The notes under the pieces: model-generated
The model's input: only the letters and a program-made list of their open reading frames with translations
Databases searched by the model: none
What the model was told of the DNA's origin: nothing
Translations under genes and position numbers: made by a program
Source of the DNA: Dactylorhiza incarnata
Lineage: Eukaryota > Streptophyta > Magnoliopsida > Asparagales > Orchidaceae
Direction: 5' to 3'
NCBI GenBank assembly: GCA_033032865.1
Contig: JAWHQI010000005.1
Span: 13,168,001 to 13,232,000, forward strand
Length of the DNA: 64,000 nucleotides
Shown: positions 1 through 10,353 of the stretch, one piece after another
Layout: every line of letters begins with the position of its first letter
Numbering within the stretch: the stretch's first letter is position 1

Positions 1-864
1 AATCAAACAAAGGAGGAGTGATCCCGGTTTCACTCCTGGCAGGATCCAAGCACGGATCACTGTCGTTATCATATGAGTCATAACGAGGGGAACCCAAGAG
101 CTCGGGGTCCTCGGTGGTGAGCTGGATGTCCCCATCCAATAAGTAAGTAAATACCTCCTCCTCAGAAAGAGAATCTTCCTCATCCCACCGCGGTGCGTCA
201 TCGTGTTCAAAGGTATCACACTCCCCATCAGAGAGAATGAAATCCTCGTCCCACTTTGGCGCAACCTCAGGCGCCGAATCAACCACCCGCACGACATCAT
301 CTGCCGACTCAGTAAAGATAGGAGTAGATGACTTTTGCAAGGAATGCGGAGGAACCGGGCTGCTCTCATGATCAGAAAATAAATGAGCAGTCGCCTCCGT
401 GAAAATATCCACTGACGCCTCCCCGCAGGAAGAACCAGAATCTGCACACCATACTGGTGCATCCATGAGTTCCCAATCCTGTCCCTGTTGACCATCGAAT
501 GAGTGCACATCGTCACTCAAGGGAAGCTCATAAAAGGGGATTGAGGGACCAAAGAAAGAGCTGTACGCGGCGAGAGATTCCTCAGTAATCTCCAAGGGCA
601 AAGATCGAGCAAGATGTGCGATGTCAGCGTAGGGGCAGGCAACACTCTGGTGGGCCTGTCCGCAGTAGTCTCCCGTAAATGGGGGGATGCTGCGTACACG
701 TCCTCAGAGGAGGAAGGATCGCACAGACAAGGGCAATCCTTCAACATATGGCCTAAACCTTGACATAGCAAGCACCTAATACAATGCTCAGCGTTTAAAG
801 CAGCCATGGCGTCAAAGTATCGACGCAAAGTGTCATAGAGGCGACACTCGGCTTCAGAATACAT
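1..864 (-). pseudogene. Zinc-knuckle acidic protein of TE1 (frameshifted, runs off window)
   Basis: This is the element's only recognisable coding region. I place the start at 864 because MYS- at the N-terminus matches the TE8 copy. One CCHC knuckle (CLLC...GHMLKDC, C-X2-C-X4-H-X4-C) lies about 40 residues in and could bind nucleic acid. A frameshift near 640 breaks the frame; the downstream frame then stays open to base 1. That part is acidic and repeats the motif APxWDEE (DAPVW, VAPKWDED, DAPRWDEE) and then SETGITPPLF, which recurs as SETGTTPP in TE3, TE7 and TE8. No gag core, protease or reverse transcriptase is visible. Function unknown; nucleic-acid binding is inferred only from the knuckle. 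Confidence 0.75.
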
Positions 865-1095
865 CACAGAAATATGTGGATAAAACAAAACTCAACAATT
901 CCTTGCAAAATAAAACTACACGCAACCAGAATTAAATGAACACCTGCTAAAGAAAAGACGAAACTAGATAAAGTAGGAAATGAAATAGAAATATCAAATT
1001 TTAACACTAAAATAAAAGTAAGAAATGGTATAAACAAAGGGAAAAGGGCTTCTACCTTATAGCTCTCCCTCTCCAGAAAACTCACACGTCTGTGT

Positions 1096-1113
1096 TCCCC
1101 GGCAACGGCGCCA
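1096..1113 (-). other. tRNA-Asp primer binding site of TE1
   Basis: On the minus strand this reads TGGCGCCGTTGCCGGGGA, the complement of the 3' end of plant tRNA-Asp(GUC) as I recall it. It starts 6 bases inside the LTR end at 1120. tRNA-Asp priming is known for the Athila lineage, which hints at the origin of this family. Confidence 0.9.
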
Positions 1114-1119
1114 AAAACT

Positions 1120-2787
1120 TGATGCGCAAATCTTAGCACACCGCTATAGGCAGTAGTAAGACTGCGGCACGAAACGGCAGTGTACCGATCGTTCAAGTAA
1201 TATAAAACGAGGAGTAATCCCCGAGTATCGAATCTCTCAAGGAACACAGTAAGGTGGAGTTTACTATTGAGGCAGGACTTGGGATCGAAGTCCTTTGGTC
1301 GGATGGATGCGGAACGGGGGATTTGGTTTGTGGAAAATAAAGAGAAAATATTACACTACTCCTATGCAATGCCACTATGCAATGCTTCGCTTGGCGGGAT
1401 GGAGACTAGGCAGGCCTTGAGCGCACTGCGTCACAAGGTCGGATGGATGAGTAGGCAAGCGGAATCGAACTATGCAGGCCTTGAGCGCGCTACTTCGTTA
1501 GGCGAATGGATTACACAGGCCGCTATGCCACGCTTCGCTAGGAGGATGGAAGAGTAGGCATACGGATGGAATGGTTCGCACTGGCGGAGTCGGAATGGAT
1601 TACACGGGCCGCTATGCCACTCTTCGCTAGGCAGATGGAAGAGTAGGCATACGGATGAGGGTCGCAAGCACCTCGTCGACAAGCATGCCACTAGAAATTG
1701 CTAGTGCGGCACACGAACGTGACGGCGAGATGGAGGATGGAATGGGTCGCTCCTCACTTGCATAAACCACTCATATCAATTTCACATTAACATGAAATAC
1801 AAATATAATATGATAAGATTTAAGCAAACATTGTTCATACACCCAAACTATAAAGGAAAATGATACTACAGTATAAAGGGGGTTTAGATTACAACCAAAG
1901 CACGGAGACTCATCGGAGGTTCACGGCCAGAATCTAGGGTTGTCAATCCTTGTCCGGACTCGGGCTCCAACTGCCGTCTGGGATCCGGAAGAGCTGTCAC
2001 CTTCTTCTATTATACCCGTCTTCTCCGTCAATCTTCTCTGGCCACGATCTCACTGGAGAACTTCATATATGCAGCAGGAAATCCCTTGAAATGGAGCTTT
2101 GGAGATGCACGATCAATGGAGGAGGCCAAGAGGATACTCCATCTCGAGATTGGCGTGAAGAATATGTCCGGAGCACCTCCAGATGGTGGGCGGCGATGGA
2201 GGGGCGAAATCGGGGCTCTGGAGCGAGAAAACGGCGGACTGGAATCAACTCTCCGACCTAATTCGCGAGCAGGTCTTTAAATAGGTGCTGGAATAAACTG
2301 TGCGCACGATCAGTGGCGCACGATCAACTGATCGTGCGCACTGAAAGCTGGTGATCGTGCGCACTGTGCCAGAAATCCTGCAAAACAGAACTGCAGAAAA
2401 ATATAAAGCGCACGACCGTGCGCACGATCGTGCGTAGCAAACGCACGACCAAAATCCGAAGCTATTTTTGGGCAGCAAAAGAACGTGCACGACCAAAGGC
2501 GCACGATCAACTGATCGTGCGTGAAGGAAACGCACGATCAGTGGCATTTTAGGCAGAAATTGCCCCTAAACAGACTCCGAGCATCGTACGATCCCCTGAA
2601 CCTGCATAAAAATGTCCAGGACCACTGGAATACAAGGAATCACACCAAGAACGGACATACATGTGCACTAAGAGTGGAATAATAGACGGCTATTAAATAT
2701 AAATGAAAACAGGCCTAAAGTGTGGTGCAAAGACTAGAAAATCGGCCCAAATGAGTCCGAAAATATGTATATAATTGGGACTCATCA
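1120..2787 (-). repeat. 5' LTR of TE1 (1668 bp)
   Basis: The minus strand starts TGATGAGTCCC at 2787 and ends GCGCATCA at 1120, followed by the primer site. The sequence is clearly homologous to the TE3 and TE7 LTRs, including the U5 stretch around the TATAGCGGTGTG motif. It contains a G+C-rich array of GTGCGCACGATC-type motifs and a TATA-like box. Confidence 0.92.
2276..2548 (-). promoter_or_regulatory. U3 motif array plus TATA of TE1 LTR
   Basis: On the minus strand a TATTTAAA box (2276-2283) is preceded by about 250 bp packed with GCGCACGATC, GATCGTGCGC and related half-sites (2308-2548). This is the same layout as in TE3 and TE7: motif array directly upstream of the TATA box. The binding factor, if any, is unknown. 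Confidence 0.65.
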
Positions 2788-2815
2788 GTACTTGAAGTAT
2801 CCTGCAAAATAGAGT

Positions 2816-3723
2816 TTAATATCCTTTAGGAACCCAAGGTGACTTGGGTCCTAGGTTCTTGTTAGCATGATCAAATGACCTGACTCTAGCAGCTCTCTTT
2901 ACAGGAAGGCTCTTCTTTGCATTAGGTACATTGGAGTTGTACCAACAATTTATGGCAAAGTGTCCCACTTTACCACAGCACCAACATTCATGAATGTTTT
3001 ATCTTCTTTTCTGAGCATTTCTTGAGTATTGTGTAGCACAGTCCTCATGTTCAGGAATAGATACAGCAGCATTCTTCCTGTTCCTCTCATCAATTATTTG
3101 ACTGAATGTCATTCTGTGCGCTATCTTGATGCTCTTTGTCCTGATGGCATCAGCTTGCAATGACTTTGCATCCATACAAGATTTGATGGCATCTGACACT
3201 GAGCACTCAGATATGTTTATAGAATTGGCACTAGTCATGTTCTTGACAGATCCAACCTTAGAAGGGCTTGCCTTCTCATTCTTGAATGAAGTGGCTGAAG
3301 TACCAAAAACAAACGGTCGATGTTGGGCCATTTGAATTTGCTCATGGGGATCCTTCATGGCACTCAATCCCATTCCCTTTCTTCCACTATATGAAGGAGC
3401 ATTTTTCTTCCTATAGCACCTCTCATTCTTCCAGTGACCATAAATGCTTTCATGGTCATACCTGTTGGAGGGAAGTATCACCTTTTGAAAGGTGGGTTGA
3501 GGCTTAGCCTTCTTCTTGCTCTTAACTCCACTCCCTTCTCCTACCTCCATTTTCTTGAATCCTATTCCACTCTTATTAGTTTGAGAGGAGAAGGTGTCAA
3601 TGATAGGAAGAACAGATCTGGGCTTGGAGAATTGAGCCACCATGCTCTTCTCCTTCTCAAGCTTTTCCTCAAGGTCCTTGATGACCTTGTTCTTCAGGGA
3701 AATAGTGCTTAATTGCACAATAG
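2816..3723 (-). pseudogene. TE2 gag, C-terminal part (copia gag with zinc knuckle)
   Basis: This continues the gag frame across the TE3 insertion: the codons on both sides of the TTAAC target site are in phase. The first 30 residues (NKVIKDLEEKLEKEK) look like a coiled coil. A basic linker follows, then a CCHC knuckle CWCCGKVGHFAINC near 2960-3000 and the ending SPWVPKGY, after which a TAA at 2816 closes the frame. A knuckle followed by a WVPK motif just before the stop is typical of SIRE/Tork-type copia gags. The protein would package element RNA into virus-like particles; here it is split and non-functional. Confidence 0.8.
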
Positions 3724-3728
3724 TTAAC

Positions 3729-5445
3729 TGATGAGTCCCAAATATATACACATTTTTGGACTCATCTGGGCCGATTTTCTAGTCTTTGCACTTCACTTTA
3801 GACATGTTTTCACTCATATTTGATACTTCATGCTAAGTGCATTCCTAGGCCCGTTTTTGGTGTTATTTCATGTTCTTCTTCTTTAGCAGTTTTCATGCAT
3901 TGTTAAGTGCCACTTTCAGTGGCTGGATTCGTGGTTGTGCTGGAACAGGAGTCGTGCAGGTGTTCCTGGTACAATTCTGTACAGGAACACTGCGCACGAT
4001 CACTGGTTCTATTGCGCATGATCACTGGTCGTGCGCCTCTGTTCGTGCGCACTTAACCCCATTTTATGAGTTCTGTCTCGGACAGTGCGCACGACCACCT
4101 ACGACAGTGCGCACGACCACCGGTCGTGCGCCATTGTTCGTGCGCACTTAACATCAATTTTATGAGTTCTGTTTCGACCAGTGTGCACGACCACCTATGA
4201 TAGTGCGCACGACCACCGGTCGTGCGCCACTGGTCGTGCGAACATGGTATTTTATAAATTTCTTCCATTGCAGGCTCCACCCAGGCAGGCGCACGATCAC
4301 AGGATTCCAGCGCGCACGACCACTGGTCGTGCGCCAATGACCGTGCGCACTGTTTATTCCATCGCCTATAAATATTGCTGCTCGCGAATTAGGTCGGATC
4401 CGTCGCCGTTTTTCTCGCCCAGCTCCGCCGTTCCGCCCGATTTCGCCCCTCCATCGCCGCCCACCATCGGGAGGTGCTCCGGGCTTGTTCTTCACGCCAT
4501 TCTTGAGTCGGAGCTTCCTCTCGGCCTCCTCCTTCATTCAAGAGCTTCAAGGAAGGTTTAGCCGCCATCGCCATCAAGCAAGAGGAAGTTTGCAACCTCT
4601 ACCGGATCGTGACACGAAGAAGACGGGCTCATTGGAGAGTAGTGACAGCTTTCTCTACCCCGGACGTAGTTGCGGACCGAGCTTGGACGCGGATTGACAA
4701 CCCGGCGATTCCAACCGTGAATCTACAACGAGCCTTCGGATTCGGTCGATTTCTTGCCTTGTTCTTCTCTTATTGATGTATATGTAGCTAGAACTAACAT
4801 TTTGATGAAGAATACTTTTACTTGTTAACATTAGTATGAAATCATGTCTATGTGATTGAGTAATCTTGTTATATTTTCATTTGAGGTGTGCCCCGTGGTG
4901 TGGATTATTTGTTGTGTTGTGCCGCCCTAACAATTGTTAGTGGTGTGCTTTGCGAAGAGGTGCTTGCGACCCTCATTCCGTCGTTCTCTCCATTCCATTC
5001 GTATGCCTACTCTTCCATCCGCCTAGCGAAGCGTGGCATAGCGGCCCGTGTAATCCACTCGCCCTACGAAGCAGCGCGCTCAAGGCCTGCATAGTTCGAT
5101 TCCGCTTGCCTACTCGTCCATCCGCCCTTGCGATGCAGCGCGCTCAAGGCCTGCCTAGTCTCCATCCCGCCAAGCGAAGCATTGCATAGCGGCATTGCAT
5201 AGGAGTAGTTGTAATATTTTCTTTTATTTTCCACAAACCAAATCCCCCATTTCCGCATCCATCCGCTCGATAGGACTTCAATATCAAGTCCTTCCTCTAT
5301 TGTAAACTCCACCTTACTGTGTTCCTTCCGAGATCGATACTCGGGGATTTACTCCTCGTTTTATATTACTTGAACGATCGGTACACTGCCGGTCGTGCCG
5401 CAGTCGAGCTACCGCCTATAGCGGTGTGCGAGATTTGCGCCATCA
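3729..5445 (+). repeat. 5' LTR of TE3
   Basis: 1717 bp, TGATGAGTCCC...GCGCCATCA. U3 holds the dyad-motif array and TATA box. Farther downstream an internally repetitive stretch carries GCAGCGCGCTCAAGGCCTGC twice (5071-5090 and 5135-5154), followed by GCATTGCATAGCGGC repeats near 5180. Confidence 0.95.
3992..4374 (+). promoter_or_regulatory. U3 dyad-motif array and TATA box of TE3 5' LTR
   Basis: From 3992 to about 4350 there are roughly fifteen half-sites of GCGCACGA or its complement TCGTGCGC, often paired. The best copy (4312-4334) is a perfect dyad: arms GCGCACGACCA around one central C. A TATAAATA box follows at 4367-4374. The same arrangement is in the 3' LTR (8893-9255; TATA 9269-9276). 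The array is far richer in CpG than its surroundings. Confidence 0.7.
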
Positions 5446-5451
5446 AGTTTT

Positions 5452-5469
5452 TGGCGCCGTTGCCGGGGA
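5452..5469 (+). other. tRNA-Asp primer binding site of TE3
   Basis: TGGCGCCGTTGCCGGGGA, six bases past the LTR end at 5445. All 18 bases match the complement of the plant tRNA-Asp 3' end as I recall it. Confidence 0.93.
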
Positions 5470-5661
5470 ACACAGTCGTGTGAGTTTTCTGGAGAGGGAG
5501 AACCTGAGAGAGAAGCCCTTCCATTTGTAAATTGCATTCCTTTGTTTTATTTCCTCGTATTTTATTTCCTGTTTTATATTAGGTTGCTTTAGTAATTTTT
5601 GTTAGGTGTAGTATTTTGCACAATAGCATTTTTATTTTTTGAATCGTATTATCTTCACACT

Positions 5662-6900
5662 ATGTGGGCACATCTCAATTTCCATTGTCGTTGGTGTGGA
5701 GCTACCTCCCACTCTAGTGATGAATGCCCTACGGAGAATAGTATGCATAATTCTTATAGCCCAGCATATGGAGCACCGACTTCGTCTGGTACTTCATATG
5801 GTGCGCGTAAGTCTTATGGCTACTCTGCTGAGCCTTTACCGTCTTACTTCTTTTCGGCTTCAGCACCCGCTGTGCCAAAGAAGCCCGCTAGGCAGTGCGG
5901 GTTTTGTCGGAGAACTGATCATGTCTTGAAGGACTGTGCCGAGTATCTTCGCCGATTGGACGAGGATGACGAACCGGATATCCGGATCGTCCCAACTCCT
6001 AACTCTGGCGGCACACCTTCAACATCCGGTTATGTGTCTTTGTCACCTTCACATCTTGAAGGGTATGGCATGGACATGGTCACCGGATGTGCGGCTGATC
6101 TGGGCACCGACATTGCTGAGCCTATTCTCCCGGTGCATCCACCACACCTAGTGGATTCGATTCTTTGTGAGGAATCTGTGCTCGACTTTTATCCGAGCAC
6201 TATTCTTCCCCCTGTTGTGCATACTACATTCGTCTCTGACGACATTGTTGATGATGTGTCACAAGAGGAGGCGGGTGATCTTAGTATTGTGCCTACTCCT
6301 ATGGAGGAGGACAACCTTCTAGGTGAAGAGGACTTTTCCTCAGCACCGGTGGAGGAAGTCCAAATCTCTAGCTTGGCCACTGTTGATCCCACCGAATCTT
6401 GTAGCATTGATGACAATGCAAACATTATTTTACTTACCCAACCTGATGGGAGTGAGACCGGGACCACTCCCCCAATTTTTGACTATTTATGTTCTTCGTC
6501 ATGTTTATTTCTCGATCCCCCCTCTTCATCCGAGTCTGTGCAGGTTGAGTCTTCACAGGTACCCCAGGAGGATTTGGTGCATATGACCCAAGTCAATGAT
6601 GAGAGCATCCTCTTATGTGAGGAGGTTGATTCCCCCTCCGTAGAGGAAGCTCCACTCATTGCCTTTTCCTCCTGCCACCTCCCTGTTGACGACACCTTGC
6701 TAGGCAAGGATGTGTTTGGTGAGTTGAGTGAGGATATCTCCTCCTCTTCTTGCTTTCTGTTTCCTCTACCTGTGTTATGTAGGTATTATTATTATTTGGG
6801 TAGAGGAGTAACTGTTCTGTCGCCGTATCGGTACCCGCTACCGACACGCATATTAGAACAGTTACCTGTTCATTTCCTTTTTCATACGCCCATTAGCTAG
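5662..6900 (+). CDS. Zinc-knuckle acidic protein of TE3 (about 412 aa)
   Basis: I chose the ATG at 5662 (MWA-) because the TE7 copy is conserved from exactly this codon, whereas upstream codons are in another frame there. Two CCHC knuckles are near the N-terminus: CRWCGATSHSSDEC (about residues 9-22) and CGFCRRTDHVLKDC (about residues 79-92). Between them lies a Tyr/Ser/Pro-rich segment. The rest is acidic and Ser/Pro-rich, probably disordered, with the family-conserved SETGTTPP about two-thirds along. No gag core, protease or other enzyme is seen. The knuckles suggest binding of the element's RNA or DNA, either a pared-down gag-like packaging factor or an accessory protein. An 11-bp inverted repeat lies inside the last coding stretch. 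The frame is intact in this young copy. Confidence 0.8.
   Translation: MWAHLNFHCRWCGATSHSSDECPTENSMHNSYSPAYGAPTSSGTSYGARKSYGYSAEPLPSYFFSASAPAVPKKPARQCGFCRRTDHVLKDCAEYLRRLDEDDEPDIRIVPTPNSGGTPSTSGYVSLSPSHLEGYGMDMVTGCAADLGTDIAEPILPVHPPHLVDSILCEESVLDFYPSTILPPVVHTTFVSDDIVDDVSQEEAGDLSIVPTPMEEDNLLGEEDFSSAPVEEVQISSLATVDPTESCSIDDNANIILLTQPDGSETGTTPPIFDYLCSSSCLFLDPPSSSESVQVESSQVPQEDLVHMTQVNDESILLCEEVDSPSVEEAPLIAFSSCHLPVDDTLLGKDVFGELSEDISSSSCFLFPLPVLCRYYYYLGRGVTVLSPYRYPLPTRILEQLPVHFLFHTPIS
6808..6865 (+). other. Nested inverted repeat at the 3' end of the TE3 coding region
   Basis: Arms GTAACTGTTCT (6808-6818) and AGAACAGTTAC (6855-6865) form a perfect 11-bp stem; inside it CGGTA and TACCG flank CCCGC as an inner stem. 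In TE7 (38112-38122 and 38159-38169) one arm base differs, but the change gives a G-U wobble in RNA. The fold may be an RNA signal for packaging or export; this is inference. Confidence 0.6.
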
Positions 6901-8630
6901 AACCTTTAGTTTTTGAATAAGTCGTGCTGGGATGACAATAACCCCAGTAGTTATCTTTCTTTTCTGCATTTTTATTTCATCTAATCATGTTTAGTTAGTA
7001 GTTTTTTTCAGTTTTCTATTTTCTTTTGTTTCTGCGGAGCTGACCCCTGCAGGTATTTTTTCTGGATGGCGGATGTTGCGGCTCATTTTAGCTTACACGC
7101 CAATCTTCTGGTGTGCTCATTTCTGAGCACTGGGTACTCTCTTTCCCTAGCCTTTTCTGATTGTCATGTCATATATTTTGTGGATTGTTTAGTTTAAGTC
7201 TGGGGGAGAGTAGTTTTGTTTACCCGCTCACGTGCACTATTGCACTGCATACTAGAAGATTTCATTTAAAATGTTTTGTTTATTTTCATTGCACACCACA
7301 GCACCCGCTTGAGCGCGCTTAGCCGTTGGCACGTCGCGAGTTGAATTTGTCTTTTTGTGTGATTTGGAAAATCATTGTGCTGGCTTAGGATTATGAGGCG
7401 GAGTAAAATGTTGACTCCTGTAAGTGCTCCTAGTCGAGTGCTCATGTCTCGTTTAGAAATTCATGTAGATTCAATTTCTTTTTATGCTTTTAGTTTATAT
7501 TTTTTTCTATTAGCGTAAATATTGTTTACTCTACACAAAATTGGTGAATCCGGTGTGAATCAAACGGTAGCATAGGGATGTGTGTAGACGTTCGTTAGCC
7601 TCGTATTGCCCGAGTCGGGAGAAAGGATTATCTTTCTCGGTGGCTAAGAACTTGCCCCCCAGCGATTCTTGAAGCATGGGTATACGGTTAGTCAATTGCG
7701 TGAATGTGATATAGGCCATCATTTTGGCCCGGTTGAGCCTTTGTGCCCACTCCTATCGCTTTATCCTCGTCAGCCCAGTTGTGCCTACCATTTCTTTGAT
7801 TCAGCCCCACTGTTGTCTCACCAAAGCCTAAATGCCAATCCTAGTCGCACACCCAAATCTGAGCTTTAGCTGTTTATTATTTTCATGAGTTGGGTTGTTG
7901 ATTTGGTGATATGTTTGTGAAGATGTGGATGTGTTTTATTGTTTAGCTGCTGAAAGTGATAAGAAAAGAAAAGAAGAAAATGAGAGAAAGAAAAGAAGTG
8001 AAAATAAAAGAAAAAGATATGAGCTTTAATGAAAAATCTGTGTAAAAATATATGTTTGGGAGTAGGCGGTGCACACACCCATGTTGTTAAGTCTAAGTCT
8101 GGGGGTGTGGTGCATCCGCGTGTTTTTTGGCTACTTGGATAGTGTTATGCATTTGCTCATTTGGGTTTTTGTGTTCTAAGCCTTCATGTTTATATTTGTT
8201 TACCTCACCTAAACCCAAGCCTCATCTAAAACCTTAAGTCCTATTGATTCACGCATTTGAGTCAAACCAGTGCCGTGGAGAGAGTGCGAACGGGCAAGCT
8301 TATGGTCACCGACATTGATGGATTTCAATGGAGTTGTCCCGGGCCCTGATCTTTGGCAATGCGCGCCTCAGCGTTCAGTTTACTTTCTTCCTATGTATGA
8401 CCTTATGATTCACCGTGATTCACTTTTTGAGTAAATGTAATATATAAATACGCCCCTAGAAAAGTATAAACTAATATGTATAATTAGAAATTTTGTCTAC
8501 TGTACTTCTACGCACATGAGCATGCGACTTCGCATGGTACTCCGCTTGATAATTTCTTCGCCAGCTTATGTTTTTCCTGTCCGCGAGAGATGGTTTGATC
8601 GGGACGCGCAAACAGTTAAGTCTGGGGGTG
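6901..8630 (+). other. TE3 3' non-coding region with three PPT-like tracts
   Basis: No conserved coding region seen. The tract AAGTCTGGGGG occurs at about 7194-7210, 8094-8110 and 8617-8630; the last abuts the 3' LTR and is the functional polypurine tract. A conserved stem CTGGG...CCCAG lies at 6927-6947. TE7 has all of these at matching positions. Confidence 0.75.
7113..7130 (+). other. Hairpin with covariation (TE3 copy)
   Basis: GTGCTCA-TTTC-TGAGCAC, a 7-bp perfect stem with a 4-base loop. In TE7 the same site (38426-38443) is ATGCTCA-CTTA-TGAGCAT: the outer pair changes G-C to A-T on both sides, so pairing is kept. Confidence 0.65.
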
Positions 8631-10348
8631 TGATGAGTCCCAAATATATACACATTTTTGGACTCATCTGGGCCGATTTTCTAGTCTTTGCACTTCACTT
8701 TAGACATGTTTTCACTCATATTTGATACTCCATGCTAAGTGCATTCCTAGGCCCGTTTTTGGTGTTATTTCATGTTCTTCTTCTTTAGAAGTTTTCATGC
8801 ATTGTTAAGTGCCACTTTCAGTGGCTGGATTCGTGGTTGTGCTGGAACAGGAGTCGTGCAGGTGTTCCCGGTACAATTCTGTACAGGAACACTGCGCACG
8901 ATCACTGGTTCTATTGCGCACGATCACTGGTCGTGCGCCTATGTTCGTGCGCACTTAACCCCATTTTATGAGTTCTGTCTCGGACAGTGCGCACGACCAC
9001 CTACGACAGTGCGCACGACCACCGGACGTGCGCCATTGTTCGTGCGCCCTTAACATCAATTTTATGAGTTCTGTTTCGACCAGTGCGCACGACCACCTAC
9101 GATAGTGCGCACGACCACCGGTCGTGCGCCACTGGTCGTGCGAACATGGTATTTTATAAATTTCTTCCATTGCAGGCTCCACCCAGGCAGGCGCACGATC
9201 ACAGGATTCCAGCGCGCACGACCACTGGTCGTGCACCAATGACCGTGCGCACTGTTTATTCCAGCGCCTATAAATATTGCTGCTCGCGAATTAGGTCGGA
9301 TCCGTCGCCGTTTTTCTCGCCCAGCTCCTCCGTTCCGCCCGATTTAGCCCCTCCATCGCCGCCCACCATCGGGAGGTGCTCCGGGCTTGTTCTTCACGCC
9401 ATTCTTGAGCCGGAGCTTCCTCTCGGCCTTCTCCTTCATTCAAGAGCTTCAAGGAAGGTTTAGCCGCCATCGCCATCAAGCAAGAGGAAGTTTGCAACCT
9501 CTACCGGATCGTGACACGAAGAAGACGGGCTCATTGGAGAGTAGTGACAGCTTTCTCTACCCCGAACGTAGTTGCGGACCGAGCTTGGACGCGGATTGAC
9601 AACCCGGCGATTCCAACCGTGAATCTACAACGAGCCTTCGGATTCGGTCGATTTCTTGCCTTGTTCTTCTCTTATTGATGTATATGTAGCTAGAACTAAC
9701 ATTTTGATGAAGAATACTTTTACTTGTTAACATTAGTATGAAATCATGTCTATGTGATTGAATAATCTTGTTATATTTTCATTTGAGGTGTGCCCCGTGG
9801 TGTGGATTATTTGTTGTGTTGTGCCGCCCTAACAATTGTTAGTGGTGTGCTTTGCGAAGAGGTGCTTGCGACCCTCATTCCGCCGTTCTCTCCATTCCAT
9901 TCGTATGCCTACTCTTCCATCCGCCTAGCGAAGCGTGGCATAGCGGCCCGTGTAATCCACTCGCCCTACGAAGCAGCGCGCTCAAGGCCTGCATAGTTCG
10001 ATTCCGCTTGCCTACTCGTCCATCCGCCCTTGCGACGCAGCGCGCTCAAGGCCTGCCTAGTCTCCATCCCGCCAAGCGAAGCATTGCATAGCGGCATTGC
10101 ATAGGAGTAGTTGTAATATTTTCTTTTATTTTCCACAAACCAAATCCCCCATTTCCGCATCCATCCGCTCGATAGGACTTCAATATCAAGTCCTTCCTCT
10201 ATTGTAAACTCCACCTTACTGTGTTCCTTCCGAGATCGATACTCGGGGATTTACTCCTCGTTTTATATTACTTGAACGATCGGTACACTACCGTGTCGTG
10301 CCGCAGTCGAGCTACCGCCTATAGCGGTGTGCGAGATTTGCGCCATCA
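8631..10348 (+). repeat. 3' LTR of TE3
   Basis: 1718 bp, nearly identical to the 5' LTR, directly preceded by the polypurine tract and followed by the TTAAC duplication. Motif array 8893-9255, TATAAATA at 9269-9276. Confidence 0.95.
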
Positions 10349-10353
10349 TTAAC

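Larger units (their letters stand above)
1..2787 (-). mobile_element. TE1: non-autonomous LTR retrotransposon, 5' part
   Basis: The 5' LTR (1120-2787), a tRNA-Asp primer site and the start of the internal region are present; the rest lies beyond the window's left edge. The LTR begins TGATG and ends CATCA on the minus strand, as in TE3 and TE8. It sits directly against the copia element TE2 (gag stop at 2816), so it probably inserted into TE2; GTACT at 2788-2792 would be the target duplication but the partner is out of view. It encodes the same kind of zinc-knuckle/acidic protein as TE8. Confidence 0.9.
3729..10348 (+). mobile_element. TE3: complete non-autonomous LTR retrotransposon (6620 bp)
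   Basis: Flanked by the perfect 5-bp target duplication TTAAC (3724-3728 and 10349-10353), inserted in TE2 gag. LTRs of 1717 bp (3729-5445) and 1718 bp (8631-10348) both run TGATG...CATCA; by eye I count about 20 substitutions between them, roughly 1 percent, so it is young. A tRNA-Asp primer site and a polypurine tract TAAGTCTGGGGGTG (8617-8630) are intact. The 3.2 kb interior has one long open frame (5662-6900) and no protease, reverse transcriptase, RNase H or integrase, so it must be mobilised in trans. The tRNA-Asp priming and 1.7 kb LTRs suggest an Athila-type helper. Confidence 0.95.

Noticed and set aside
2308..2548. Telomere- or satellite-type tandem repeat
   Set aside because: No fixed period; motifs are irregularly spaced half-sites confined to LTR U3.
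7866..8078. Phe/His-rich minus-strand frame
   Set aside because: Complement of a purine-rich GAAAAG tract in TE3 non-coding DNA; not conserved in TE7.
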